54,981 nt of DNA, from NCBI GenBank assembly GCA_902607585.1, contig CACLKP010000003.1:1-54981 (forward strand), read 5' to 3'. The stretch's first letter is position 1. Each line of letters begins with the position of its first letter. The position numbers and the translations under genes are program-made. The notes under the pieces were generated by a model, which did not search any database, was not told where the DNA came from, and saw only the letters and a program-made list of their open reading frames with translations. Below are positions 46,420 through 54,981 of this stretch, piece after piece. The DNA is from an uncultured Pelagibacteraceae bacterium (GTDB lineage: Bacteria > Pseudomonadota > Alphaproteobacteria > Pelagibacterales > Pelagibacteraceae).

Positions 46420-47295
46420 ATGAAAAGATCAAAAAAAATAACTATTTTTGTAATAGCATTTTTCTTAATCATTGCATTAATTATCGGTGGACGATATGGA
46501 ATGGGGCTCTATTTTCAGTCTAAGTTTGGAAAAAGGAATCCTCCAGGTGTAATAGTCAAAGTTGTTGAGATGAAAAATTTTAATAATTCACTAGAATCTT
46601 ACTGCACCTCGTTACCATCAAAAACAGCTTCGTTCAAATTGAAGAAAAATGAACTGCTTACTCCAATTGAAATAAATAAAGAAGTAAAAAAAGGAGATGT
46701 AATAGCATCATTGCAGTCTAAAAAAATTACTGCTCCCTTTAATGGTGTTATAGGAACTAGAGGAATCAGCGGTTCATCTTTAGGAAGCACAAATACAATT
46801 ATGCTCACATTAGATGATACTAAAAGAATCCTTTGTGATTTATCGATTCCTGAAAAATTTTCTTCCGTATTAAAAAAAGGTTTAAGAGTAAAAGCCAAAT
46901 TCTCAGCTTATAAAGACAAAACTTATGAGGGAAAAATTGAATCTGTAGCTTCTAGAGTTGACGCACAAACTCGAAGTATATTGGCAAGAGCTCAAATTAT
47001 TAATGAAAATTTAGAAATTCTACCAGGCAGTCTTCTTGAACTAGAGATATTGTATCTAGAGAAAAATAATTTGGGAATTCCAGATACTGCCCTCTTAATG
47101 GAGGGAAACAAAACCTTTGTTTACAAAGTAATTGAAAATAACATGATTAAAAAAACGGAGGTTAAAACAGGTGCTAGGGACAAGGGAAATCTTGAAGTTA
47201 TCAGTGGTCTGTCTCAAGGAGATAAGGTTGTCGCGGAAGGTTTAGGTAAGGTAAGACCAAATATGAAAATCAAACCTATTATTAAAACTGAATAA
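46420..47295 (+). CDS. RND efflux periplasmic adaptor (HlyD/MFP family)
   Basis: N-terminal TM, split lipoyl motif KKGDVIASLQSKKITAPFNGVIGTRGISGSSLGS, C-terminal LEVISGLSQGDKVVAEGLGKVRPNMKIKPI. Confidence 0.87.
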   Translation: MKRSKKITIFVIAFFLIIALIIGGRYGMGLYFQSKFGKRNPPGVIVKVVEMKNFNNSLESYCTSLPSKTASFKLKKNELLTPIEINKEVKKGDVIASLQSKKITAPFNGVIGTRGISGSSLGSTNTIMLTLDDTKRILCDLSIPEKFSSVLKKGLRVKAKFSAYKDKTYEGKIESVASRVDAQTRSILARAQIINENLEILPGSLLELEILYLEKNNLGIPDTALLMEGNKTFVYKVIENNMIKKTEVKTGARDKGNLEVISGLSQGDKVVAEGLGKVRPNMKIKPIIKTE

Positions 47296-47306
47296 GAAAA
47301 GTTAAA

Positions 47307-50300
47307 ATGTATATTACTGAAGTCAGTATAAAAAGACCTGCAACAGCCGCTGTATTTTCTCTCCTGATTATCGTTTTTGGTCTATATCTTTTCTTTCAAT
47401 TGCCAGTAAGAGAATTACCTAAAAATATCCAAAACCCAGTTGTAAGTATAAAAGTAAATTATTCTGGGGCTTCTCCAGATATTATTTCTTCTGAAATAAT
47501 CGAGCCGCTAGAAGATGTGATCGGTGCGGTAGAAGGCACGAAGCATATAACAAGCAAAGCACAGACTGGCGTTGCTGATATAAAAATAGAATTTGAAACG
47601 TCTATAGACTTGGATGATGCAGCAAATGATGTCCGAGAAAAAATAGCAAGAGTTGTTGACAACTTGCCCGAAGATGCTTCAGCACCACAAATATTGAAGC
47701 AATCTCATGGATTCACTACAACAGTATGGATCTCGGTTACTGGGTCAAAAAAATGGACCGATTTGGAGCTTGGAGATTTTAGTCGTCGATTCCTAATCGA
47801 TTCTTTCTCGAACATTTCTGGGGTAGGACGTGTCCAGTTAGGCGGTTTGAGATCACTGAGTGTCAGAGTCTATCTAAATCCTGTCTTAATGGCTGGAAAT
47901 GATATCACAGTAGGTGAAATAGAATCTGCGATGCGCAGGGAAAATATAAGTCTACCCAGCGGAAGTTTGGAAGGTGGCAATTTAGAATTATCACTATCAC
48001 TAGAAAAAGCTTACAAAGATCTGGCTTCTTTGAAAAAGTTGCCAATAAAGAAATCTAATAATAATGTCATTCGCCTAGAAAATATTGCAGAAGTAAAATT
48101 TGCACCTGAAAATGAAAAAGTATTATTCAAAGTTCAAGGTAAAAATACAAACCCTGATGATAAAATCGTTGGAATTGGTCTCTATGCAAAAGATTCAGCC
48201 AGCATTATCGACCTAAGCAAAAGAATAAAGAAAAGAATAAAAAAAATTGAAAAGAATCTACCCGATGGATTAAGCCTAAAAGTTAGTTTTGATCGGAGCG
48301 TATATGTGGAAAGTGCGATCTTTGAAATATGGAAAACATTAATTATAGCCTTCGTACTTGTTACTCTAATTATTTTTCTTTTCTTGGGTAATATTAAAAG
48401 TGTAATAGTCCCAGCTGTCGCACTACCAGTTTCTTTAATTGGTACCTTTCTAGGACTATCTATTTTTGATTTATCCATTAATATTTTTGTCCTTCTTTCA
48501 TTTATACTTGCTATTGGAATTATAACTGATGACAGTGTAATCATGACCGATGCGATCTATCAAAAAATTGAAGGTGGTGAGACTCCTCTGGTTGCTTCAT
48601 GGCTTGGTGCAAAAAGCATTACAGCCCCAATAATTTCAACAACTTTGGTACTGGTTGCATCTTTTGCACCTTTGATTTTCCTTTCTGGAATCACTGGAAC
48701 GCTTTTTAGAGAGACCGCAATCGCTTTAAGTTTTGCAATCGTAGTATCAAGTTTTGTTGCTTTAACATTAAGTCCAGCCCTTGCTGCAAACTTTCTGAGT
48801 AAAAATATGAAAAAAGCAAAAATCGCTTTGAAATTTGAAAAATATTATAAGTTATTTTTAGAATTTTATGTTGAAACTTTGGATTATTGGATTAAAAAAC
48901 CTAAAGTTATCATTGGATTTATGATTGCTATCCTTGTTGCTTCTGTAGCAATTTTTAATTTCAGCCCAAAGGCTTTGTTACCAAAGGAAGATCGTGGGGT
49001 TTACCTAATCGTCGGAAATACCGATATAGGAAGTAGCTATGAATATACTGCCGATAAAGCACTTCAAATGGAAAAAAGATTGCTTCCCTTGGTTAAAAGT
49101 AACGAAGAATCCTACAAAAGATTAATTTTAAGAGTGCCCGGCTGGGGCCAAGGTCAAAATTATAATAGTTTTATTATTATTGCTTTGCTTGATCCTTGGT
49201 CAGAAAGAAATAAAGGGGCTACAAAAATAATGCGCGAGGCAATAGGCCGGATAGTAACATTGCCGCAAACGTTGGCATTTCCTATAAGCCCACAATCAAT
49301 TCGGATTAGTGAATTTAGAAAACCCGTACAGTTGGTACTTCAGGGTCAAAGTTATGAAGAGCTGGAAAAATGGCAAAATCAAATAATAAGAGAGCTAAGA
49401 AAGAATAAAAATTTAGCTGCTATTGAATCAGATTATACAAGACAAAACCCCGAAATTAAATTGATCATAAATAGAAAAAAAGCCCAGGATTTAGGAGTTT
49501 CTGTCATGGACATCAATCAAACAGTCCAAACCTTATTTGCAGGAAAAACTGTTACTAAATTTAATAAAATGGGTAAGGAGTATCCAATTATATTGCAAAC
49601 TGCGGTGGAGAATAGAAGAAAAAGTGAAAGTTTAGCAAAAGTTTTTGTTCGTTCCAACACAACAGGAAAATTAATATCATTATCTAATCTTGTTGAATTT
49701 GAAGAAGTAGGTGCAGCAAAAATACTGTCGCGCTTTGATCGAACACGTGCTGTTACGATCAGCGCAAGACTTTTGGGAAATTACACTCTCTCTGAAGCCA
49801 TAGAGTATATTACAAAAGTGGTTAGGACTAATGTTCCCGAAGCTGGAATAGAATGGAAAGGTGAATCTGAAGAAATTCAAGAGGTAAGTAAGGAAATATA
49901 TATTATTTTTGCTTTGGCTTTGGTAACCAGCTTCCTCATACTTTGTGCCAATTTTAATAGCTTCATCTCTCCATTTGTAATTTTTCTAACTGTTCCGTTA
50001 GCCTTATTTGGGGGCCTCTTATTTTTGAATCTTTTTAATTCGAGTATAAATATTTTTTCTCAGATAGCTCTTGTGATTCTTATCGGTATGTCGGTAAAAA
50101 ATAGCATTCTTATTGTATCGTGGAGTAATGAACTTAGAAGGACTGGAAAAAATATTCAAAGCGCCACTATGACCGCTTGTAAATTAAGATTTCGTGCAAT
50201 CGTAATGACAAGCGCTAGTACCTGCATAGCGGTTTTACCTTTGATTATAGGAAATATCGGTCCCGGTGCTGGGGAGGCCAGTAGACTTGCAATCGGGTCG

Positions 50301-50435
50301 ACCATATTCGGTGGTATTTTTCTATCAACAATAACAACTCTCTATGTTACCCCAACAATGTATATGTTGTTAACAAAAAATATAAAACCAATCGATTCTA
50401 CTGAGGTTCAGCTAAACAAAGAACTTAAAAGATAA
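47307..50435 (+). CDS. RND-family efflux permease (AcrB/MexF-like)
   Basis: 1042 aa; SIKRPATAAVFSLLIIVFGLYLFFQLPVRELP, GIITDDSVIMTDAIY, two TM bundles. Confidence 0.93.
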   Translation: MYITEVSIKRPATAAVFSLLIIVFGLYLFFQLPVRELPKNIQNPVVSIKVNYSGASPDIISSEIIEPLEDVIGAVEGTKHITSKAQTGVADIKIEFETSIDLDDAANDVREKIARVVDNLPEDASAPQILKQSHGFTTTVWISVTGSKKWTDLELGDFSRRFLIDSFSNISGVGRVQLGGLRSLSVRVYLNPVLMAGNDITVGEIESAMRRENISLPSGSLEGGNLELSLSLEKAYKDLASLKKLPIKKSNNNVIRLENIAEVKFAPENEKVLFKVQGKNTNPDDKIVGIGLYAKDSASIIDLSKRIKKRIKKIEKNLPDGLSLKVSFDRSVYVESAIFEIWKTLIIAFVLVTLIIFLFLGNIKSVIVPAVALPVSLIGTFLGLSIFDLSINIFVLLSFILAIGIITDDSVIMTDAIYQKIEGGETPLVASWLGAKSITAPIISTTLVLVASFAPLIFLSGITGTLFRETAIALSFAIVVSSFVALTLSPALAANFLSKNMKKAKIALKFEKYYKLFLEFYVETLDYWIKKPKVIIGFMIAILVASVAIFNFSPKALLPKEDRGVYLIVGNTDIGSSYEYTADKALQMEKRLLPLVKSNEESYKRLILRVPGWGQGQNYNSFIIIALLDPWSERNKGATKIMREAIGRIVTLPQTLAFPISPQSIRISEFRKPVQLVLQGQSYEELEKWQNQIIRELRKNKNLAAIESDYTRQNPEIKLIINRKKAQDLGVSVMDINQTVQTLFAGKTVTKFNKMGKEYPIILQTAVENRRKSESLAKVFVRSNTTGKLISLSNLVEFEEVGAAKILSRFDRTRAVTISARLLGNYTLSEAIEYITKVVRTNVPEAGIEWKGESEEIQEVSKEIYIIFALALVTSFLILCANFNSFISPFVIFLTVPLALFGGLLFLNLFNSSINIFSQIALVILIGMSVKNSILIVSWSNELRRTGKNIQSATMTACKLRFRAIVMTSASTCIAVLPLIIGNIGPGAGEASRLAIGSTIFGGIFLSTITTLYVTPTMYMLLTKNIKPIDSTEVQLNKELKR

Positions 50436-51057
50436 TATATTTTTTTTTGTCCAAACTTTTTTGGCATTCTTTTAATTGATTTTTATAAATTCTAGATTTT
50501 TTTTCTACATTTTTTGCAAACATGATTGCTTTTTTATCTGTTTTATAGACTTTTTTTGCATAATTACCCCAACCCAAATAATAGTTCAGATACTGACGAT
50601 AAGAATCATTAAGGGAAATTTTATTAATTTTATTTGTTTTATTCATATACCAACCTATGAACATAACGCTATCTTTAAATCGTGTGCGCAAAGCTAAGGG
50701 GTTGTTGGTTTCTATTTTATATAGTTCCCATGTTTTTTTGACTGCCTGAGAATATCCAAATGAACTCGATGGTCTTTTATAAGGGACTATTTTAAACAAT
50801 TTAGTTCTTTTAGGTTTGGCCCAACGATTAAAACCTGATTCTTTATTAACAAAAGCTAAAATTATATGAATTGGAGCGCCATAAGTTTCTGAACTTTTTT
50901 TTGTATGTTTGTACCAAAGGTAACGTTCACTAAATAATTTACACGCATTCGATGGATATTTGGGAACAGAACTACAAGAAACTATAAAGAAAAAAATAAC
51001 TAAATAAATTAAATTTCTATTTAAAATCTTCTTTTGCACGCAATAACGCCCTGTCAA
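50425..51057 (-). CDS. Putative lipoprotein with lytic transglycosylase (SLT)-like domain
   Basis: Lipobox IVSC; HIILAFVNKESGFNRWAKP...SFGYSQAVKKTWELYK. Confidence 0.75.
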   Translation of the reverse strand: MTGRYCVQKKILNRNLIYLVIFFFIVSCSSVPKYPSNACKLFSERYLWYKHTKKSSETYGAPIHIILAFVNKESGFNRWAKPKRTKLFKIVPYKRPSSSFGYSQAVKKTWELYKIETNNPLALRTRFKDSVMFIGWYMNKTNKINKISLNDSYRQYLNYYLGWGNYAKKVYKTDKKAIMFAKNVEKKSRIYKNQLKECQKSLDKKKYIIF

Positions 51058-51331
51058 TTTGATCTCTAATTTCGGAATCTCCTATGGTAATTGAAGCTGT
51101 TTGAAAATCTTTTTTTATTTTTCTAAATACATCTTCTCTGCCAGATTCTTCCATATCGGCTTTGATTATTTCTTGAATATATTTTCGCTTCTCTTCCTCA
51201 GTTTTTTTTAATTGAGAACCTGCCCACTCTCCTAAATATTTATTGCTTCTTGCCTCAACTTTAAATTTCAACTCTTGATCGATTTGAAATTTTTTTTCAA
51301 AGGTTTTTGTTCTTTCGTCAAATTTATTCAT
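51017..51331 (-). CDS. DUF1476 / F1-ATPase zeta-type inhibitor protein
   Basis: FDERTKTFEKKFQIDQELKFKVEARSNKYLGEWA; alphaproteobacterial family signature. Confidence 0.88.
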   Translation of the reverse strand: MNKFDERTKTFEKKFQIDQELKFKVEARSNKYLGEWAGSQLKKTEEEKRKYIQEIIKADMEESGREDVFRKIKKDFQTASITIGDSEIRDQIDRALLRAKEDFK

Positions 51332-51726
51332 ATTTTAATAAAATGTAGATAAATCTTTACTAAAAAATAAGCAACTAGTACACCTAAAAAATTTCCGATT
51401 AAGTCACCTAACTGAAAAGAACGATTTGGCACAATGAAATGTACAACCTCAAGAATTATAGACAAAAAAAACAATCCATAAACTAGTCTTTTAAAATTGT
51501 TATTTTTTAAATAAAGAGAAAGTCCTAGCAAAGAAACGTAAACGTAATAAATAAAGTGATTGATAGTCGTACCAAAGGGATTTTTAATTAAATTAGGTTG
51601 TTGACTCCAATCATCATAAAACAAATATCCAAACAAGCTGCCTGGGTAAAGTGAAATGATTATTAAAAATAGTACTGAAATATAAAAAACAAATTTAAAA
51701 AATTTACTCACTTTATTAATATACAA
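51328..51726 (-). CDS. VanZ-like membrane protein
   Basis: Four TM segments; GLFFLSIILEVVHFIVPNRSFQLGDLIGNFLGVLVAY. Confidence 0.78.
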   Translation of the reverse strand: MYINKVSKFFKFVFYISVLFLIIISLYPGSLFGYLFYDDWSQQPNLIKNPFGTTINHFIYYVYVSLLGLSLYLKNNNFKRLVYGLFFLSIILEVVHFIVPNRSFQLGDLIGNFLGVLVAYFLVKIYLHFIKI

Positions 51727-51760
51727 TAGTTATAATGAGTCGTATTATATTTTATATAAA

Positions 51761-52456
51761 ATGAACAATTTAATCTTAGTTCGTCATGGACAGAGCCTTT
51801 GGAATAAAGAAAAAAGATTCACAGGTTGGGCAGATATTGATTTAACGGAACAAGGCAAATCAGAGGCTGCACAGGCTGGACAATTAATCAAAAAATTAAA
51901 TATTGAATTTCATGCATATTTTACCTCACAATTGAAAAGAGCAATAAACAGCTTAGAAATAATCTTAAAAATTTTAGATAAACAAAATGCTGAGATTATT
52001 AAGGATACTGCATTAAATGAACGACACTACGGTGATCTTACATCTCTTAATAAAGATGAAACTATAAAAAAATATGGAAATAAACAAGTTCAGATCTGGA
52101 GAAGAAGTTTTGATATTCCTCCACCTTCGATAAACCCACAACATCCTTATAAAAAAAAAATTAACTCAAACATTTTAGGTGAATCATTAAAAGACACTTT
52201 CGAACGCGTAATACCGTATTACAATGAGAAAATAGCACCACTAATCTCTTCAAAAAAAAATATTTTGATTGTGTTCCATGGCAACAGTTGCAGATCTTTG
52301 TTAAAAAAAATTCTTAACATTTCTAATGAAAAAATTGTCAAGTTAGAAATTCCAACCGGAAACCCGCTTTTAATTAGATTTGGGGAAAAATTAAAAGTAA
52401 AAGAATATAAATATCTTGATAATATGAGAGCCAAAAAAATATTATTTAAGGTTTAA
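51761..52456 (+). CDS. gpmA: 2,3-bisphosphoglycerate-dependent phosphoglycerate mutase
   Basis: LVRHGQSLWNKEKRFTGWADIDLTEQG, LNERHYGDLTSLNKDE, FHGNSCRSL. Confidence 0.95.
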   Translation: MNNLILVRHGQSLWNKEKRFTGWADIDLTEQGKSEAAQAGQLIKKLNIEFHAYFTSQLKRAINSLEIILKILDKQNAEIIKDTALNERHYGDLTSLNKDETIKKYGNKQVQIWRRSFDIPPPSINPQHPYKKKINSNILGESLKDTFERVIPYYNEKIAPLISSKKNILIVFHGNSCRSLLKKILNISNEKIVKLEIPTGNPLLIRFGEKLKVKEYKYLDNMRAKKILFKV

Positions 52457-53152
52457 ATTTTTTTCTAATAAGTTTTTGTAAATAGCTAAAGTACTTACAT
52501 GTAAAAAATCAATATTGCTTTCCATTCCGTATAATTCATTAATTGTAATTAAATTATTCCAAATTCTGTTTATTGAAAAAACTTTAAGATTCAAGTCAGA
52601 AAAAACTTCTGGCTTAATAATTTGTAAACCCGTATAAATATAGTTTAAATCTTCTCCATCATTTTTGCTGATTATATTATTTTTTAAATTAAAATCTCCT
52701 TTAAAAGATTGATCAAAACTTTTTTTCTTATTTACAACAAGAAGTGAACATTTACTTTTTTTATTTTCAAAAAATGCTTTTTCCATTAATTTTAATTCTT
52801 TTAAATAGTATAAATTCCATATTGTATCTGGGTTTATAATTAAAAAAGGTTCATTTGAAAAATATTGAATTGCATTTAATACACCACCGCCTGTATTTAA
52901 AATTTTATCTTTTTCTTTAACTATCTTAATAGTCAAATTAAATTTGTTTTTATTAATATAGTCAATAATCTGTTCCCCTAAATAATAAACATTAACTACA
53001 ACTAGTTTGATTCCAAGCTGTTCAAGAAATTTTAAGGTATTAGATAGTAGCGTTTTATTGCCAATTTTTAATAAAGGTTTTGGTTGTTTAAGAGTTAAAG
53101 GATTAACTCGTTTACCAAAACCTGCCGCAAGGATCATTGCTTTTTTAATCAT
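52442..53152 (-). CDS. Sugar-phosphate nucleotidyltransferase (MurU/mannose-1-P guanylyltransferase-like)
   Basis: KKAMILAAGFGKRVNPLTLKQPKPLLKIGNKTLL, INPDTIWN, IYTGLQIIKPEVF; start set at internal Met. Confidence 0.85.
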   Translation of the reverse strand: MIKKAMILAAGFGKRVNPLTLKQPKPLLKIGNKTLLSNTLKFLEQLGIKLVVVNVYYLGEQIIDYINKNKFNLTIKIVKEKDKILNTGGGVLNAIQYFSNEPFLIINPDTIWNLYYLKELKLMEKAFFENKKSKCSLLVVNKKKSFDQSFKGDFNLKNNIISKNDGEDLNYIYTGLQIIKPEVFSDLNLKVFSINRIWNNLITINELYGMESNIDFLHVSTLAIYKNLLEKNLNLK

Positions 53153-53168
53153 ATTTTTTTTATAAATA

Positions 53169-54575
53169 TTAAAAATGAATTGGTCTTTTATCAACTGCCA
53201 TTGCCGCTTCTTTAACTGCTTCACTATGGGTAGGGTGAGCATGACATGTTCTAGCAATATCTTCTGCGCTTGCACCAAATTCCATTGCAAGAGCTAATTC
53301 GGCAATCATGGTTCCCGCTACAGCACTAATCATTGAAACTCCTAAAACTTTATCTGTTTTTTCATCAGCTATTATTTTAACAAAACCTTCCGCTTCAGAA
53401 TTAATCTTTGCTCTTGAATTTGCTAAAAATGGAAATTTTCCAACCTTATATTTAATATTTTCCTTTTTAAGTTGCTCTTCAGTTTTACCAACCATAGCCA
53501 CTTCCGGTGAAGTATAAATAACTGCAGGTATAACATCATAGTTAACATGCCCTGCTTGGCCAGCAATTATTTCTGCTGCCGCTATTCCCTCATCTTCTGC
53601 CTTATGAGCCAAACTAGGAGATGTATTAATGACATCCCCAATAGCATAAATATTTTTGACTGATGTTTCAAATTTTTTATTAACTTGAATTTTTTTCTGA
53701 TCATCTAGTTTAATACCCAATTTAACTATGTCTTTGTCAATATTAGCTTTTCTACCGACTGCAACTAAAACTTTATCACATTCGATTCTTTCTCTTATTG
53801 TGCTTTTATTGTTTGTAAAATCTACTACTGCTTTGTTTTTTACAACGCTAACTGCCGTTACGTTTGAATTTAGTTGAAAATTAATGCCTTGTTTTTTAAG
53901 AATTTTTTGAAATTCAGTTGAAATATCTTTATCCATTCCTGGAATAATATGATCAAAAAATTCAATCACTGTAACATTCGAACCTAATCTTTTCCAAACA
54001 CTCGAAAGTTCTAAACCGATATAACCACCCCCTATAACAATTAATTTTTTTGGAACTTTTTGAAAAGATAAAGCTCCTGTTGATGAAACAACAACTTTTT
54101 CATCAATTTTTATCCCTGGCAAAGATGTGGAAACAGAACCTGTGCCTATAACTATATTTCTTGTTTTATAGCTAATTTTTTTTCCAGAATTATCAGTAAC
54201 GGTCACAGTATCTTTAGCTGGGATTGAACCTTTGCCTTTTAAGTGAGTAATTTTATTTTTCTTAAATAAAAATTCTATTCCTTTGGTAAGAGTTAGTACT
54301 GACTTATTTTTATTACTCATCATCTTAGACAGGTTTAGCTTGATCTCACCAGTCTCAACACCTAAATTATTAAGTTCCTTCTGTGCTTTATGATAAATTT
54401 CTGATGAATTGAGCAAGCTTTTTGAAGGTATACAACCAATATTTAAACATGTTCCTCCCAAAGTTTTGCTTGTCTCAACACAAGCAGTTTTGAGTCCCAA
54501 TTGAGCAGATCTTATTGCACAAACATAACCGCCGGGACCTGATCCGACCACAATTACATCAAAATTATTATCCAT
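53169..54575 (-). CDS. lpdA: Dihydrolipoyl dehydrogenase
   Basis: VVGSGPGGYVCAIRSAQLG, GGTCLNIGCIPSKSLL, AIGDV, HAHPTHSEAVKEAA. Confidence 0.97.
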   Translation of the reverse strand: MDNNFDVIVVGSGPGGYVCAIRSAQLGLKTACVETSKTLGGTCLNIGCIPSKSLLNSSEIYHKAQKELNNLGVETGEIKLNLSKMMSNKNKSVLTLTKGIEFLFKKNKITHLKGKGSIPAKDTVTVTDNSGKKISYKTRNIVIGTGSVSTSLPGIKIDEKVVVSSTGALSFQKVPKKLIVIGGGYIGLELSSVWKRLGSNVTVIEFFDHIIPGMDKDISTEFQKILKKQGINFQLNSNVTAVSVVKNKAVVDFTNNKSTIRERIECDKVLVAVGRKANIDKDIVKLGIKLDDQKKIQVNKKFETSVKNIYAIGDVINTSPSLAHKAEDEGIAAAEIIAGQAGHVNYDVIPAVIYTSPEVAMVGKTEEQLKKENIKYKVGKFPFLANSRAKINSEAEGFVKIIADEKTDKVLGVSMISAVAGTMIAELALAMEFGASAEDIARTCHAHPTHSEAVKEAAMAVDKRPIHF

Positions 54576-54577
54576 TA

Positions 54578-54981
54578 TTAAAGATCTAGAAATAATCTTC
54601 GAGGTTCCTCAAGACATTCTTTAATAGTTTTTAAAAAAGAAACAGCTTCTTTTCCATCAATTATTCTATGGTCATATGAAAGAGCAACGAACATGATGGG
54701 CCTAATAACTATATTGCCTTCTATTACTACCGCTCTCTCTACAATATTATGCATACCCAAAATACCAGTTTGAGGTGGATTTAAAATGGGTGTGCTCAAC
54801 ATACTTCCATAAATTCCTCCGTTGCTTATAGTAAACGTTCCACCTTGAAGATCTTGAATAGTAATTTTTCCTTTTCTTGCTTTTTCAGAAAGTGAAAAAA
54901 TATTTTTTTCTATATCCGAAAAAGATAATTCATCAGCTTTTTTTAAAACAGGAACGACTAATCCTCGGTCAGTTCCAATGG
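54578..54981 (-). CDS. sucB: 2-oxoglutarate dehydrogenase E2 (dihydrolipoyl succinyltransferase), C-terminal part (5' beyond window)
   Basis: [49 protein letters not shown]; followed by lpdA. Confidence 0.92.
   Translation of the reverse strand, partial: IGTDRGLVVPVLKKADELSFSDIEKNIFSLSEKARKGKITIQDLQGGTFTISNGGIYGSMLSTPILNPPQTGILGMHNIVERAVVIEGNIVIRPIMFVALSYDHRIIDGKEAVSFLKTIKECLEEPRRLFLDL

Noticed and set aside
1-54981. CRISPR arrays, tRNA or rRNA genes
   Set aside because: No regularly spaced repeats, cloverleaf-like intergenic segments or rRNA sequence were seen; intergenic gaps are mostly under 150 bp.

Overview
AT-rich alphaproteobacterial chromosome segment. Gene content, short intergenic spaces and gene order (gcrA, rnd, aroA-cmk-rpsA-ihfB-pyrF-trpFBA-accD-folC-trxA, ATPase zeta/DUF1476) suggest SAR11/Pelagibacterales or a close relative. 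This assignment is inference; no rRNA is present. Left part: end of malate synthase G, recR-ybaB-dnaX, an SRP RNA candidate, pheA-kdsB, a membrane cytochrome c, argF-argD, an ABC-2 permease, gcrA. Middle: kdsD-lptC-lptB-aroA-cmk-rpsA-ihfB-pyrF-trpF-trpB-trpA-accD-folC. Several products here have lost near-invariant catalytic motifs while the ORFs stay intact. An accessory island (about 24.0-29.1 kb) sits directly after folC/trxA and encodes an ExoI (SbcB)-type exonuclease, a DUF2130 protein with a PD-(D/E)XK-like motif, three uncharacterised small proteins and a very lysine-rich coiled-coil protein. Right part: a purine transport/salvage/oxidation locus (NCS2 permease, PRTase, guanine deaminase, XdhAB, PuuD-like protein without cytochrome, UraH, UraD), msrA-sseA, an RND pump whose adaptor appears to lack its alpha-hairpin, DUF1476, gpmA, a sugar nucleotidyltransferase and the lpdA/sucB end of an odh operon. 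Most interesting: (1) the motif-divergent TrpF/TrpB/TrpA/AccD/FolC block, (2) the SbcB/DUF2130 island in the place where addAB is usually found, (3) a dnaX A9 slippage site with an immediate stop in the shifted frame, (4) the compact purine oxidation locus. All family calls come from reading motifs by eye; no database search was run.
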